From Tuctoria greenei (taxonomy: Eukaryota > Streptophyta > Magnoliopsida > Poales > Poaceae), in NCBI GenBank assembly GCA_036927565.1, contig JAYESD010000005.1, positions 90,870,301 to 90,934,300 of the forward strand: a DNA stretch of 64,000 nt, in the 5' to 3' direction. Below, in pieces: positions 44,122 through 55,092 of the stretch; the first letter of the stretch is position 1; each line of letters begins with the position of its first letter. The notes beneath the pieces are model-generated. The model was not told where the DNA came from. It was given only the letters and a program-made list of their open reading frames with translations, and ran no database searches. The translations under genes and the position numbers were made by a program.

Positions 44122-46051
44122 TTGATTGTTGCCGTTAGTGACGCGGACCACTAGTGTTGCTATCTAGTGGTAGCCCATAAGTGAGACTCATCCTTGTACC
44201 ACAGTAATGACAAGTTTGAGCTCCATTTCCTGAGGCCTACCGCTGCTGTAAAAATTGAACCATCCCCAAAATTAATTTTTGAGTAGTGATGATTCCAAAT
44301 TTTGATGCGCTGATGAAATGTTGGTTATCATTTGATTATGTTCAGTTGCTCGTAGGAATTCTGCTTTGCAGGCATGAACAGCAGCTAATAAAATGGTTTT
44401 CCGCATTTTGGCAAGTGAGAGAAAATGTTTGCAGGTGAAGAAAACATTTGCCCGCATTTTTGCAACAGCCCACTAGAGGCAGAGAGTCTAAAATTTATCT
44501 ATTATCAATCTATAAATGATTATATCTCTAAAATTGTATGCCCAACTTGTGCCACTAAATTCCTTACAATTAAATCTACAAATAATATGTCACTTGACTA
44601 TATTTCTCTCCTACTTAAAAAAATGCAGTTCATCAATTGTGAGGGGAAACACGCAACTCATCGTCATCGCTGCTCTACATGACACAAGTGTCAACTTCCT
44701 CTTCAACCTCGACCCCCCGTTCCCAAGCTTCCATGACGTCTGCCACGTCCAAACCCGAAGGTACACTCCGGGTCTATCCCCTATACCTGTAAGATCTCTC
44801 TTTAATCTGTATTATTTGCATTTAAGCACTTAGTCTCGACGGATCTAGGCCATTAAAGAACTTAGCAATCTATGAATCCATCTTAAAGTCACTACATTTT
44901 TTGACTTGACCACCTCTATCTACAACGATGTTCACATTGTTTATTTTTTTCAATTTGTGTTGCTAGATGAAGCGGCTTAAGTAAAAAAAATGTAGTAACC
45001 GTAGGAAGATCGCGTGGATTTAAAAATCATTTACAAATTAGACTAACAACGATTAGATCTTAGGCTGCATTATTTACCCGCAGTGCCAACGGTGGCTACA
45101 AGCAGCCTGCTCGGAGAACGAGTAGCATGGTGGAGCAGCCCTTTCCGGAAGGCCCAGTATACATTTATCAGGCATACAATACATTAAGTGCCTCTTGGTA
45201 GCCCACAAATATGGAGGGATCCCGGCGTAATCCTAGGCTTTGGAACCCACGGGCCAAAAATTCCCATCGATGCACTAGGTACCCGAAGTTCCCGGCCCGA
45301 TGCATAGGGAGCTCAAGGCTTTCCTACCCGAGCTCACTAGGGTCAGGAAGAAAAATCTTGCCTCACTCGTGTGCGCCCAACACCGCTCGCCTCCAACCCG
45401 CGGCTCTTCGATGCCACGCTCGGTCGCCCAGCATCGGTCACCTCCGCCCCACGCGCCATCATGCTTGCCTCCCCACGCCGCTCATCACTGTAGATATGTG
45501 CTGCTCGCCTCCTATCCCCAATCCGTGTCATGCTCGCCACCCCCAATTCGTGATTATGCGCTTGCCTCAGCCCATGCTAGTGGTCTCCACACCCCCCACC
45601 CCCCACCGCTATTTTTGCGCGCTCACCTCCAGTCCCCCTTCGTGCCGACTTCGCACCACCCCGTCCTGCTTGCATCTCCCGCTCCCACCCCCCTAATCGG
45701 AAAGTCATCTATGGATCCATCATCGACGATGAGTAAACACAGGTACACCCCTCCCCTCCCACTCCCATTCCCTTCAGCTTTCCCTAACAAACCATGCCCC
45801 TAAACAAAGAGCAATTTTCCTCCTTTTTTATACTGGAAAGGGGATTTTGGTGCTTGGATCTGTTATCCCTCTCAACACAAGGTTTGGATCTGAAATCCCT
45901 CTCTGTTACAACAAATGGATTTGTTAGGGACATGGACTACTACAAGCTTTTGTAGATCTAGCACTCATATGTATTAATTAGTTGCAAAAATCGGTAGTCC
46001 TGACATTGTTTATGCCCTTGCTTTGGTTGCTGGAATCCCCTTAGTTATACT
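44122..46051. other. Lower-repeat region, no confident gene
   Basis: 1.9 kb with no recognised protein or transposon. 44190-45060 is AT-rich and stop-rich. 45200-45740 is GC-rich with overlapping open frames. 45830-46051 is again ordinary non-coding sequence up to the Tat-like LTR. Confidence 0.5.
45211..45803 (+). other. GC-rich open frames of doubtful coding status
   Basis: Two overlapping frames (45211-45696 and 45300-45803) translate to Pro/His/Ser/Cys-rich low-complexity protein with no domain I recognise. The second frame holds MDPSSTMSKHR just before AG-GTACACC at 45741-45748, which could be an exon end with a splice donor. It might be the first exon of a gene, or a captured gene fragment, but composition alone can produce such frames. 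Confidence 0.15.
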
Positions 46052-46639
46052 TGTCGGTACCCTAGATACCAGGTACCCCCTGATACCGCACTTAAAACCA
46101 AGGACTTCCTATGTTCGAATTGAAGACTTCTGAAGGCAACACACGTCTGACAGCACTGGGTAGCCCTCGATTGGATAGCTCTGGTGCTACCACATGTCCT
46201 GCAAGACCGGACCTACCTCCCTTCACATGAAAGCTCCAGTCCTGCCACATGTTCGTCAACCGCGGACCTAACCCTCAGTAGAGGGAAGCTCTAGTGCCAC
46301 CACGTGGCTAGAGGCTCCGGACCTGCCTCTCCATAGAGGGAAGCTCCGGAGCTGCCACGTGTTAGACCTCCGGACCTAAACCTACAATGACTACAGGATC
46401 TCCAACGGCACTGATATTCAAGAGGCTATTAAACAGCTGTTACATGACCTGATTAACATGTCATTAATTCAGCATTAATGACACACGATCAGAGGACCAT
46501 CAAGATAGGTAAAGCTGTCATTAAGGCGCGTTATCACACTATTAACCACAATTATGCATGTAGATCGTGTATAGGTGGATTATTACAGTCGGGGCCACCT
46601 GTCGGGCAAGGCATATACTATAACGGCCAATCCTTAGCA

Positions 46640-46647
46640 TATAAAAG
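46640..46647 (+). promoter_or_regulatory. TATA-like box, first promoter copy
   Basis: TATAAAAG in TTAGCATATAAAAGGGCTAC. Confidence 0.5.
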
Positions 46648-46969
46648 GGCTACATCGCACGGCAGAAAACAACTAAGCTCACACGCATACAGGCAACCAC
46701 TGACACTCGCCATAGAGAGACATTCTCAATCAACAACCACCCCTGGAGTAGGGTATTATGCTCAAGCGTCCCGAACCATGTAAAACCTCTCATGTCACCC
46801 TCTTGTTCTTGATCTTACGTGCCCCATCCGAATATGAACCTCTGTGGACTACGTTTTAGTAGTACCGAGACAAGTGTCGTCTACACACTACGACATCTGT
46901 ATAGGTGTATTATTATAGCCGAGGCCACCTGTCAGGACAGGCATATACTGTAACGATCAATCCTTAGCA

Positions 46970-46977
46970 TATAAAAG
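46970..46977 (+). promoter_or_regulatory. TATA-like box, second promoter copy
   Basis: TATAAAAG in TTAGCATATAAAAGGGTTGC, exactly 330 bp after the first. Confidence 0.5.
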
Positions 46978-47226
46978 GGTTGCTTCGCAAAGTAGAAAAC
47001 AACTAAGCTCGCACACATACAAGCAACCACTTACACTCGCCACAGAGACAAATTCTCATTCAACAACCACCCTGTGGAGTAGGGTATTACGCTCAGGTGG
47101 CCCGAACCACGTAAAACCTCTCGTGTCACCCTCTGCTTCTTGATCTTACGTGTTCCATACAAATACGAACCTCTGCAGACTATGTTTTAGTAGTACTGGG
47201 GGAAGTGTCGTCTACACACTTAGACA

Positions 47227-47246
47227 TTTGGCGCGCCAGGTAGGGG
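47227..47246 (+). other. Primer binding site of Tat-like element 2
   Basis: TTTGGCGCGCCAGGTAGGGG directly after the LTR end AGACA. This is the standard form in grass Tat-like elements as I recall them. Confidence 0.75.
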
Positions 47247-47261
47247 GGCTAAGATCTCAAG

Positions 47262-48695
47262 ATGGTGAACTCCGACGCAGCCTCATCCAACGGTTTGGTT
47301 GAGCAGCCTACCAGAGGAAACCCCTCCAACATGCAGAAGCCAACCAATGTTGGTGTCGCGGCGGGTGTCGTTCCACCGCCACCTCCACCACCACAGCAAG
47401 ATGGTCTATTTGCGTCGGTCATGGCATCGACGAACAATTCACAATCCTGAGAACACGCTAAACGCAACGCAGACTCTTCTCAGCATCCACCGGCACCCGG
47501 AGCACCTCAGGGTGCATAGAACAATGGCGCGGTGATGTGGAGCATTTGGTTGTAGCCACAACCGATGCAATCAGCAACCAAAGTCCGCCCCCTTCTGGGC
47601 AGGCACCTTCAAGGAATAGGACCTTGTCTGGTAGACTTGGTCCTCAGGTGTCGCAGCACAAGAGACGTGTGCCCTCCCAACAAGTGACGTCACTACCCTC
47701 CGGGACACGCCATGCTCATACAGCGTCGAGGCTCCCAATGCAGAATCTTCGGTCAGAGCTCGATCGCCGATACATGAGGCATGATGGTTACGTCCTTATG
47801 GAGCGCACCCGCGAGAGGCGGGAGGCTCGGTAAAATCTTCTCCTTTAAGAGTGGGGGGTGGATGTTCGGCCCTTGCCATGCATCTTCGCCTGGCCAACTG
47901 GCCACCTAAGTTCCGACCTCATCTGCCAGAGAAGTACAACGGGACAGTCAACCCCGTTGAATTTCTTCAAATCAACTCCACCGCCATCCTTGCAGCTGAG
48001 ACAATGAGGCTGTGATGGCCAACTGCTTCCCTGTGGCTCTAACCAGGATAGCAAGGTCCTGGTTCATGAGTCTCCCTCTTGACTCCATCAATAGTTGGGG
48101 GGAACTTTGTCGCTAGTTCACTGCCAACTTCGGGAGCTCCTACACCCGACCTTGCACAGAGCTGGACCTATTTGTCGTACAACAGAAAGTGGGACAACCG
48201 CTGCGATCATTCATCCAACGGTTTTATTAGGTACGGAAAACTATTCCTTCTATCTCCATCACCTCTCTTGTTGTTGCGTTCCGACAGGAAGTTAGAGACA
48301 AGAAGATGCTGGCAACCAAAGATGTCAGCAGCATCACAAAGCTCTTCAGCCTAGCCGACAAATGTGCTAGGGCTGCGGAGGGCCGTGAGATGCACTCCAA
48401 ACCAGCTGCGGAAGCTGGTAAATCCTCCTCCAAAGCTGAAGCTACTGTCTCCGACAGTGGGAAGAAGAAAAAGAAGTCCAACGGCAAGAAGAAGTCGTCA
48501 GTTGACACACCCACTGCTGCTGCTGCAGCCGCAACTCCTGGTGGTCGGGGGCCACGCGCTAAAAAACGGCCTCAACTATCGACTGAAGATGGTGATGGTG
48601 AGAAGATGTGGTGTCTGATCCATAAATCGAACACCCATAACCTCAAACACTGTCGTGAGGTCCAGAGGCTTATTGAACACAACAATAAGCGCTAA
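47262..48695 (+). pseudogene. gag of Tat-like element 2 (broken)
   Basis: Start ATG 47262 (MVNSDAASSNGLVEQ), 35 bp after the LTR. There is a proline run (PPPPPPPQQDG) near 47380 and a stop at 47448. Further pieces lie at 47537-47833 and 47900-48300 in shifting frames (for example PLRSFIQRF near 48200). The C-terminal part at 48306-48695 has ITKLFSLADKCARAAEGRE, a Lys-rich stretch (KKKKKSNGKKKSS) and a Cys/His motif WCLIHKSNTHNLKHCREV near 48610-48660, the zinc-binding type seen at the end of Tat gag. It would coat the element RNA; multiple frame changes make it inactive. Confidence 0.65.
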
Positions 48696-48854
48696 GAAGA
48701 ACCCCATACCGCCAGCGGGAGGGGAAACAAAAAGTCAGAGAAGAGGAGCTTGGCTTCCAAGATGCCAAGAGGTCCCTGAAGGTCGTCTACAATACTATGG
48801 ACGACGACTCCGACACCTCCGACAATGAACGTTGGAAGACTCTCCATATGATAT

Positions 48855-49360
48855 ATGGAGGGTCCTGGCATATTACCTCCCGGCGTATTCTCAAGACTGC
48901 GTCGGGAGATGGCTGCCACAGCTCCAACTGCCAAGGCAGAACCTCATCAGAAGCGGATGGACACTGCCATCACCTTCGATGCTTTAGATTGCCTGAAGAA
49001 TATGATCGGAGCTGCTCAGTTGCCTTTGATGGTATCTCCAACCATCAATAACATTCAGCTCTATCATGTCTTGGTAGACAGAGGTGCAGCACTCAACCTC
49101 CTTAGCTTCGTGGCTTTCACGAAGCTCCAACTCAACCTATCGAACCTTAGGCCCTCACGTCCTTTCTCCGGTGTAGGTCCGGGAGCTATCACTCCTCTCG
49201 GATCAATTACACTCCCGGTGACCTTTGGGACGAGGGACAATTATAGGTCTGAGAAGATGGTGTTTGATGTGGCTCACAACAGCCTCCCTTCAATGCCATC
49301 CTAGGCAGGCCAACCCTGTATAGGTTCATGGGCGTAGCTCATTACAGCTATCTAGTGTTG
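48855..49360 (+). pseudogene. Aspartic protease of Tat-like element 2
   Basis: The reading frame at 48855-49304 has MDTAITFDALD, then LYHVLVDRGAALNLLS (49050-49100). The active-site triplet is Asp-Arg-Gly, where Tat-like element 1 has Asp-Gly-Gly, so catalysis is probably lost. SITLPVTFGTRDNYRSEKMVF follows, and the fold end (AILGRPTLYRFMGVAHYSY-like) appears only after a frame change near 49290. It would cleave the polyprotein. Confidence 0.65.
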
Positions 49361-50100
49361 AAGATGTTGACTCCTTCAGGCATCCTCTGAATCTGTGGGG
49401 ATCGCACTGTTGGGGTCACTGCGCTAGAAGAACTTCATGCACTTGCAACGGTGTAAGAAGAAGAATCAGACAAGGAGCGATCAGCTCAACAACCTTCGAG
49501 CTCACATCAGCGTGGCTCAACTTCTGCACCTCATGTGCAACCAAGCGGTGACACCAACATTCTCGTCAAAGTCGTCCAAATTGGTTCTGATGCTTCCCAG
49601 ACCACTCGTATATCGGGAGGTCTGGATGACAAATAGGAACTCGCGCTCGTCACTTTCCTCTAGGCGAATGTCGATGCGTCTGAATGGCAACTATCACAGA
49701 TGCCTGGGATCCCTAGGGAGGTGATCGAGCACAGCCTGAAGATATACCCTGTTGCATGACCAGTACATCAGAAGCCTTGGCAGACCTTCATCAGACAAAA
49801 AATCAAGAAGCTGCTTGACGCTAGTTTAATCCGAAAGGTTCACCATCCTCGGTGGCTGGCAAACCCAGTCGTCGTACCAAAGGCCAACGGTAAGCTTCTG
49901 ATGTGCATTGACTACACCACCTTAAATAAGGCATGCCCACAAGAGCCAATTCCACTTCCTAGAATAGATTAGATAGTGGATTATACCTTCGGGTGTGAGT
50001 TACTATGTTTCCTAGATGCGTACTCTAGATATCATCAGATTCAAATGTCTAGGGAAGATGAAGAGCATACTGCCTTCATTACAATAGATGGATTATATTG
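49361..50100 (+). pseudogene. Start of reverse transcriptase, Tat-like element 2
   Basis: First a poorly conserved linker. At 49795-49970 one frame reads RQKIKKLLDASLIRKVHHPR, then NPVVVPKANGKLLMCIDYT and NKACPQ, the fingers part of RT. At 49976-50100 come FLDAYSRYHQIQMSREDEEH and TAFIT. The catalytic YxDD block is missing because CRM-like D begins at 50101. A stop (TAG near 49970) lies between the pieces. Confidence 0.75.
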
Positions 50101-51028
50101 TGATGAGGACATCACTACCATTGATACAACCACAATAGCAGCCCGTTCACCACTTGCGGGTAATCAAGGTCCAATGACACACGCGCGTGCACGTGAACTT
50201 AATTATTAGGTGAATTCATTCCTGACTGTTCAAACTAATTATCCTTCAAAAAGAGAACTATTAAAGCCTTGTGATGACCTTGTTATTATTAGGTGCTTGT
50301 GAATTGATCCAGCTAGGAGGTATGGAAGGATTAATGCAATGAAGACTGCTCCACCCGAGGGGTCCTCATCACTGCAGCAAGTACCAGCTTAAAAGGGGCA
50401 TAACTTTCAACTACCAAGGTTGTTTAATGCAAATAAGTACTTGATAGAAAGGTATCTTTGTCTACTTTCCATTGGATCAAGAATCAAGTGCAGATGACGC
50501 TTGAGCTGCCCAGAAAAGGACGAACAAGACTCGTGACTCCATCCTGAGTTCTTGTCCTCCTCCTCTATATAAGCAACTAGCAGCCATAGGAAGAACTTGG
50601 GTTTTGTTTTCTGTAAGTTCAGCCATTGCTACTTCCTTGTATAACAAGTGTTGACGAGACCTTTCAATTACTTGAATCAGAACCCCAACTTATCACACCT
50701 GTGAGTGTTTGTTTGTTATCTTGTTCTTGTTTGTTCTTCGATTGCTTGCAGGTTCAAGACTGTTCTTGGCACGGCAAGAACAACAACAACATGAGCCGGT
50801 GTAACTATCGCTAAGGTGCAGCACCCTTATGGTTGTTGTAGTCGGGTAGCACAACGTCGACCTCCACCCAAATCGTAGTTATTAGGAGACGGTGTAACTG
50901 TCACTCTAGGCGCCACACCATTCTGGTTGTGGTAGTCGGGCAACCAACGTCGACCTCGATCAAATTTGTTCACCACCAACATCTCTCAACAAAAGATAGG
51001 GCATCCCCCGTACTCGTCGGGTTCATCA
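50101..51028 (+). mobile_element. 5' LTR of CRM-like D
   Basis: 928 bp, TGATGAGGACATCACTACC...GGGTTCATCA. The beginning encodes GPMTHARARELNY, the counterpart of GPITRARARQLNY in copies A-C, so the coding of the protein tail inside the LTR is conserved between the two families. Its 3' LTR is outside the window. Confidence 0.8.
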
Positions 51029-51030
51029 AG

Positions 51031-51043
51031 TGGTATCAGATTT
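51031..51043 (+). other. Primer binding site (tRNA-iMet type), CRM-like D
   Basis: TGGTATCAGATTT two bases after the LTR end. It lacks the extra A of copies A-C, but the last bases have drifted from TGGTATCAGAGCC. Confidence 0.7.
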
Positions 51044-51734
51044 TAGGTTGCTCGGTGAGATATTTCCTTCTCCTTTTTCTTTATTTACCTACAGTCCAGT
51101 TTTGCCTACAAAAGTTCGCTCTAAAAATCCTAAAAACACTTTGAGCCTTTTTCTTGGCTACTTAGCTCTGGAGCACGGATCAGCAAGAAAAAGGCATGTG
51201 CAAAGAAAGAAAAGCTGCACTGATTAAATTGCTAGAAAAAGTTTATCAGTACAAAAAAAGAAACAGTTTGTGTAACATTTGTTTCAAGTTTCGGAGTTCA
51301 ACTTGCTGTTTTGAACGTTTTGTTAAAACACAACGTTTGTGTTGTCCGAACTTATCTACTACAGCAAATTTAACATCACGTGGAGTAACAGCTCGCGTCT
51401 CTATCACGGTTTAGACAAGGACCAGCACAGTACCATCATGGAAAATTTATTCAACTTGTTGTGACTAAAGTGGTACTAGTTGTTCCTTTGTGCAACTCAT
51501 TTCGAGCAGCCACCTACAGCTCCAGAAAATTATCTACAACACCATAGAGTTGTGTTAGCAGCCACCGTTTGTTGTTGTTCTTGCTGTTTGCCGGCGCCCC
51601 CTGCCTCGCGTGGTAAGAACTTGTAAGAGCTTGATTTCTTGCTACTGAGGATATGATTGTGTCCTACCACCTCTTAGCAACTGCTAGGATTAATCTACTT
51701 GCTATTGTATTTCCTTTCTTTACTAACCAAGTCA

Positions 51735-53118
51735 GCTGATGCGAATGAGAAATCTCCACATTCACCACGTACGAGGGGCATCATTCAACATTTTGAACGC
51801 CAAGTAAAGCGGCACGTGGATGCCACGAGGATATTCAAGTCACCAATGAATGCATTGGTCAATTAGAGTCGATGTAGATTTGCACCAACACCAAGCTGAC
51901 CACATTAGAAAGCACTATTGGGGCTATTAACACTTCTCTTGCAGCAATCATTAAGCGATTGGAGAGGATGGAACAGGTTGGACATGAAGAGAGGCAAAGA
52001 CGTTATGATGACAGTCATGACTCCGTTGGCAGCACTGCAAGATATGAGGAGGCGGAGTATTCAGCGGATACCAAGCTTGATGATGGACCTTTTAGGTATC
52101 GATAACAGCCACGTCGCGACCATCGTGGTATGGGTGGTCAAGCCCTATGATGTGAGGTATGTGACAATGACGATTCCCTATGCAATATTAAATTTTTCAT
52201 ACCACCCTTTGATGGGAAATATGATCCAGATGCATATCTGTCTTAGGAATTATCAGTAGATCAAAATTTTGCATGCCATGATTTCCCTAATGATAAAAAG
52301 GTTCGAGCTGCCACTAGTGAATTCACTGACTTTGCTTTTGTTTGGTGGCATGAGTGTCAAACTAAAAATCCAGCTACCGTACCACAAACTTGGATTGCCT
52401 TGAAACGAATCATGCTTCATTGTTGTGTTCCTTCCTATCATGCTCGTGACCTGTTGCATAAATTATAACAACTTAGGCAAGACAACAAATCTGTTGAGGA
52501 ATACTATCAAGAACTCCAAATAGGCATGCTGCAATGTGGCCTAGTTGAAAAAGAAGAGGCTGCAATGGATAGGTTTATGGGTGGTTTAACAAGAGAAATT
52601 CAGGACATATTGGCTTATAAGGAGTACACTAACGTCACTCGATTATTCCATCTTGCTTGTAAGGCTGACAGAGAAGTGCAGGGACGACGCACAAGAACTA
52701 ACATTTCTTCAGGTCGAACTACCTCATGGCAGTCCCTCTCAAGTGCTACTGGTCTTAAGCATGATTCTCCGGACGATGCTTCCAATCGGTTGCCCAGGAC
52801 TACATCAAAATCAGCACCTTCGTGTGCTATTGAGACAACAAAAGGATTCACCCAAGTTGCACCCAACACTTCTTCTTCCATCGCTTCCACCGGGAGAACA
52901 AAAGACATTCAATGCCTCCAGTGCAAAGGTTTTGGTCACCTACAAAGGGACTGCCCAAGCAAGCGTGTGCTGATTGTACGAGAAAATGGTGAGTACTCAT
53001 CCCCTAGTGATTTAGATGATGAAACATATGCCAAGCTTGCTGCACAAGATGCAAGAAACAAGAATGATGATAAAGAGCACATCGGGGCTGATCACGATGA
53101 CCACTATTAGAGTCGTGT
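51735..53118 (+). pseudogene. gag of CRM-like D
   Basis: The position of the start codon in copies A-C (ACCATGG) here reads ACCAAGT, so it is lost. Broken frames carry SPRTRGIIQHFERQV-like sequence (51760-51810) and gag core pieces (FADFAFVWWHE-type near 52330). From 52526 a cleaner frame runs through REIQDILAYKEYTNVTRLFH, a Ser/Thr-rich linker and an intact zinc knuckle CLQCKGFGHLQRDC (52914-52955) to HIGADHDDHY and a stop at 53108. The copia element follows at once. Gag would package the element RNA. Confidence 0.75.
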
Positions 53119-54134
53119 GCCACGAGAGGAACAGCCCCAAAGTTGTGTGCCATGAGCTCAATTCACGAGTTGAAACTTTCCATAATTGCTCAAGACTCTT
53201 CTATACGCAGATAGAAGCAATCTTAAGACTTCCAAACACCTTAAGAATGTATCCCACATTCCTAAAACAACTCAACTTCGCAATCCACACGAAATCCTAT
53301 CGTAACCAACTCAAATTTTCCATATTTGAGTCAAACTCGACTCAGCCGCAGCCTGAGTCCATAATCTAATCAGTTGGACCTTTCCGACCAATTCTTTATG
53401 TCCACATCTCTTCATCACGCCTCAGAACCTCCTGATCAACTCAACCACAATTCCTCCCAAACTTGGTTGTTGAACCTCATCTTCTCCCTAGACTAGTTCA
53501 ATGGATCCCGTCACCGGCCATTTCTTGAACTCAAGCAACACCTGCACATAAATAAACAACTAATACTTCCAAGCACAAGTCCTCGACTTAACTCTCGTTA
53601 GTTTCGAAACCACAACACCTTATGTGAGCACCTCAGATAAGCATGTTGCAAACCATAGCAAAGTGATATCAAAACATTAACCACCAAAACACACCAAAAA
53701 CTTAGTAAAAGAAAACTAAGCAAACTTTCCATAATCCAAAATGCAAGTTTGAAACATTGTAAATTAAAAGTAGAACCACTGCGATCAAACTCCGAATCTC
53801 GCCAAAGCTAACCAGACCTTGAACTTGAGCTTACCAAAAATAACAAGATCTAGCGTTGGAACTTACCAAAGCTAACAGGACCAAGCGCCGGAGCCAACCA
53901 AAGCTAGTCGGACCTAGAGCCGAAGCTAACCAAAGCTAGTCAGCCGTAGACAAATAAGTCAGACCTAGCCAAAGCAAGTCAGACCTTACGTCGGATCTTG
54001 CCGGAGCTACCCAAAACAAGCCGGACCTATCGTCGGACCTTACTGGAGCTCAGACCTAGATGATAAAGGTGTTTTGGTAGTATTCAAAACTTTTATCACC
54101 ATAGCCAATATATTCGGCACACATAGGTCTCACA
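53119..54134 (-). mobile_element. 3' LTR of the copia element, truncated
   Basis: It matches 61220-62411 of the full LTR, but the part equivalent to 60678-61220 is missing, and an inner stretch after GAGCTC (equivalent to about 61260-61330) is also deleted. On the minus strand the LTR start TGTGAGACC is preceded by the polypurine tract AAAGGGGAGAT (54144-54135). Confidence 0.8.
53800..54055. repeat. Degenerate minisatellite in copia 3' LTR
   Basis: The AGCTAGTCGGACCTAG-type cluster equivalent to 13660-13930 and 62080-62335, with some units changed or lost. Confidence 0.7.
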
Positions 54135-54363
54135 ATCTCCCCTTTGATGAATGCATTGGCAACACCATTTAAAATCCGAACATTGGCTTATTCACATGAA
54201 AAGTTTTAAAAACAATTTCTCCCCCTTTTTGAAAATCAAATGAGATAGAAATAAGTTTCTCCCCCTATACTTATTTTTTCTCCCCCTTGCATACTTCTCC
54301 CCCTTTGACAATGTATTCAACAAGGTACAAAAGAGAAATTTTAATTTGTTATGAGCACATTAT

Positions 54364-54406
<43 letters not shown>

Positions 54407-55092
54407 AAGCTCATCCAAGTCATACTATCAAGTACCTTACACTATCAAAACAATGAGATACATAAAGTAGTGTAAGCCATGCTAGAGATCAAATGTAATT
54501 TTCAACTTTAGCAAGTCATAATCTCACAAACTTAACTATTTCAAAACCTGAAAGCTTGACACTTGTTGCTGCATTTTATTATTTTTCAAAGCACAAATTT
54601 AGATCATATGATATTTGCAAGAGATTATATGTGCATCTACCTTATTCTAACCAACCAAGCCAAGGCTATGTTGTTTGACAATCAGAAGCTTAAGGACATG
54701 GTTTTAGTCATACACAACTTCTTCCAAGTTAATATCTAAGTTCAATGATAAGCCATCTTAAAATAAGTGCGATGCATGCATATTCTCTTGATCTTTTATC
54801 AATTTATATTTGTTCATAAAACTCAACATGTGAGTTGATTACTTGATCAATTCATTATGATTAAAAGCACTTGTGATCATGCAACAAGTTCAAAATAGCA
54901 AGAAAGTTCGATCATGACAAGATTTAGTGCAAGTAATTAATCCAATTACTAGTCATGGCAAAAACTACAAAATGTAGTAAGAACTTTCAGCATTTAAAAG
55001 GAATCACAAAGTCATATATGTATGAAATACTATGCTCATATTATTTTAAGTTCAGATTCACACATAGACTTCCCAAGTTTCAAAACTCCCCC
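54135..55092 (-). other. Non-coding 3' region of the copia element
   Basis: No gene. Next to the LTR are several CTCCCCCT runs (minus-strand purine tracts at 54140-54305), then an (AT)n microsatellite and AT-rich sequence up to the RNase H end. SIRE elements often have a long 3' region with an env-like ORF; no such ORF is seen here. Confidence 0.6.
54367..54403. repeat. (AT)n microsatellite
   Basis: An uninterrupted AT dinucleotide run of 37 bp within the copia 3' region. Confidence 0.9.

Larger units (their letters stand above)
46569..47220 (+). repeat. Tandem duplication (~330 bp) of the LTR promoter block
   Basis: TGTATAGGTGGATTATTACA at 46569 recurs with changes as TGTATAGGTGTATTATTATA at 46899. 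Both copies contain CAATCCTTAGCATATAAAAG, GTAGGGTATTA, CGTAAAACCTCTC-type and AGTGTCGTCTACACAC sequences in the same order. The copies have diverged visibly, so the duplication is not recent. Confidence 0.9.
46052..47226 (+). mobile_element. 5' LTR of Tat-like element 2
   Basis: 1175 bp, TGTCGGTACCCTAG...CTTAGACA. Early GCTCCGG/CCACGTG-containing repeats lie at 46160-46380. The second half holds a direct duplication of about 330 bp (46569-46898 and 46899-47220), each copy with its own TATA-like box. It is much longer than the related LTR at 41006-41965, in part because of this duplication. Confidence 0.8.
46052..50100 (+). mobile_element. Tat-like Ty3/gypsy element 2, truncated
   Basis: Plus strand: 5' LTR (46052-47226), primer site, gag (47262-48695), protease (48900-49360) and the first part of reverse transcriptase (49790-50100). 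It is then cut by CRM-like copy D at 50101. The 3' remainder would lie beyond copy D, outside the window. It is homologous to Tat-like element 1 in LTR start, primer site, gag and protease. Confidence 0.75.

Noticed and set aside
50101..51028. CRM-like D as a fourth copy of the A/B/C family
   Set aside because: The LTR differs from A-C beyond its first bases and coding tail, the leader lacks the 24-bp array and the primer site lacks the extra A, so it is a sister family.
54367..54403. AT run as a promoter or origin
   Set aside because: A simple dinucleotide repeat inside the copia 3' region, with no gene downstream.
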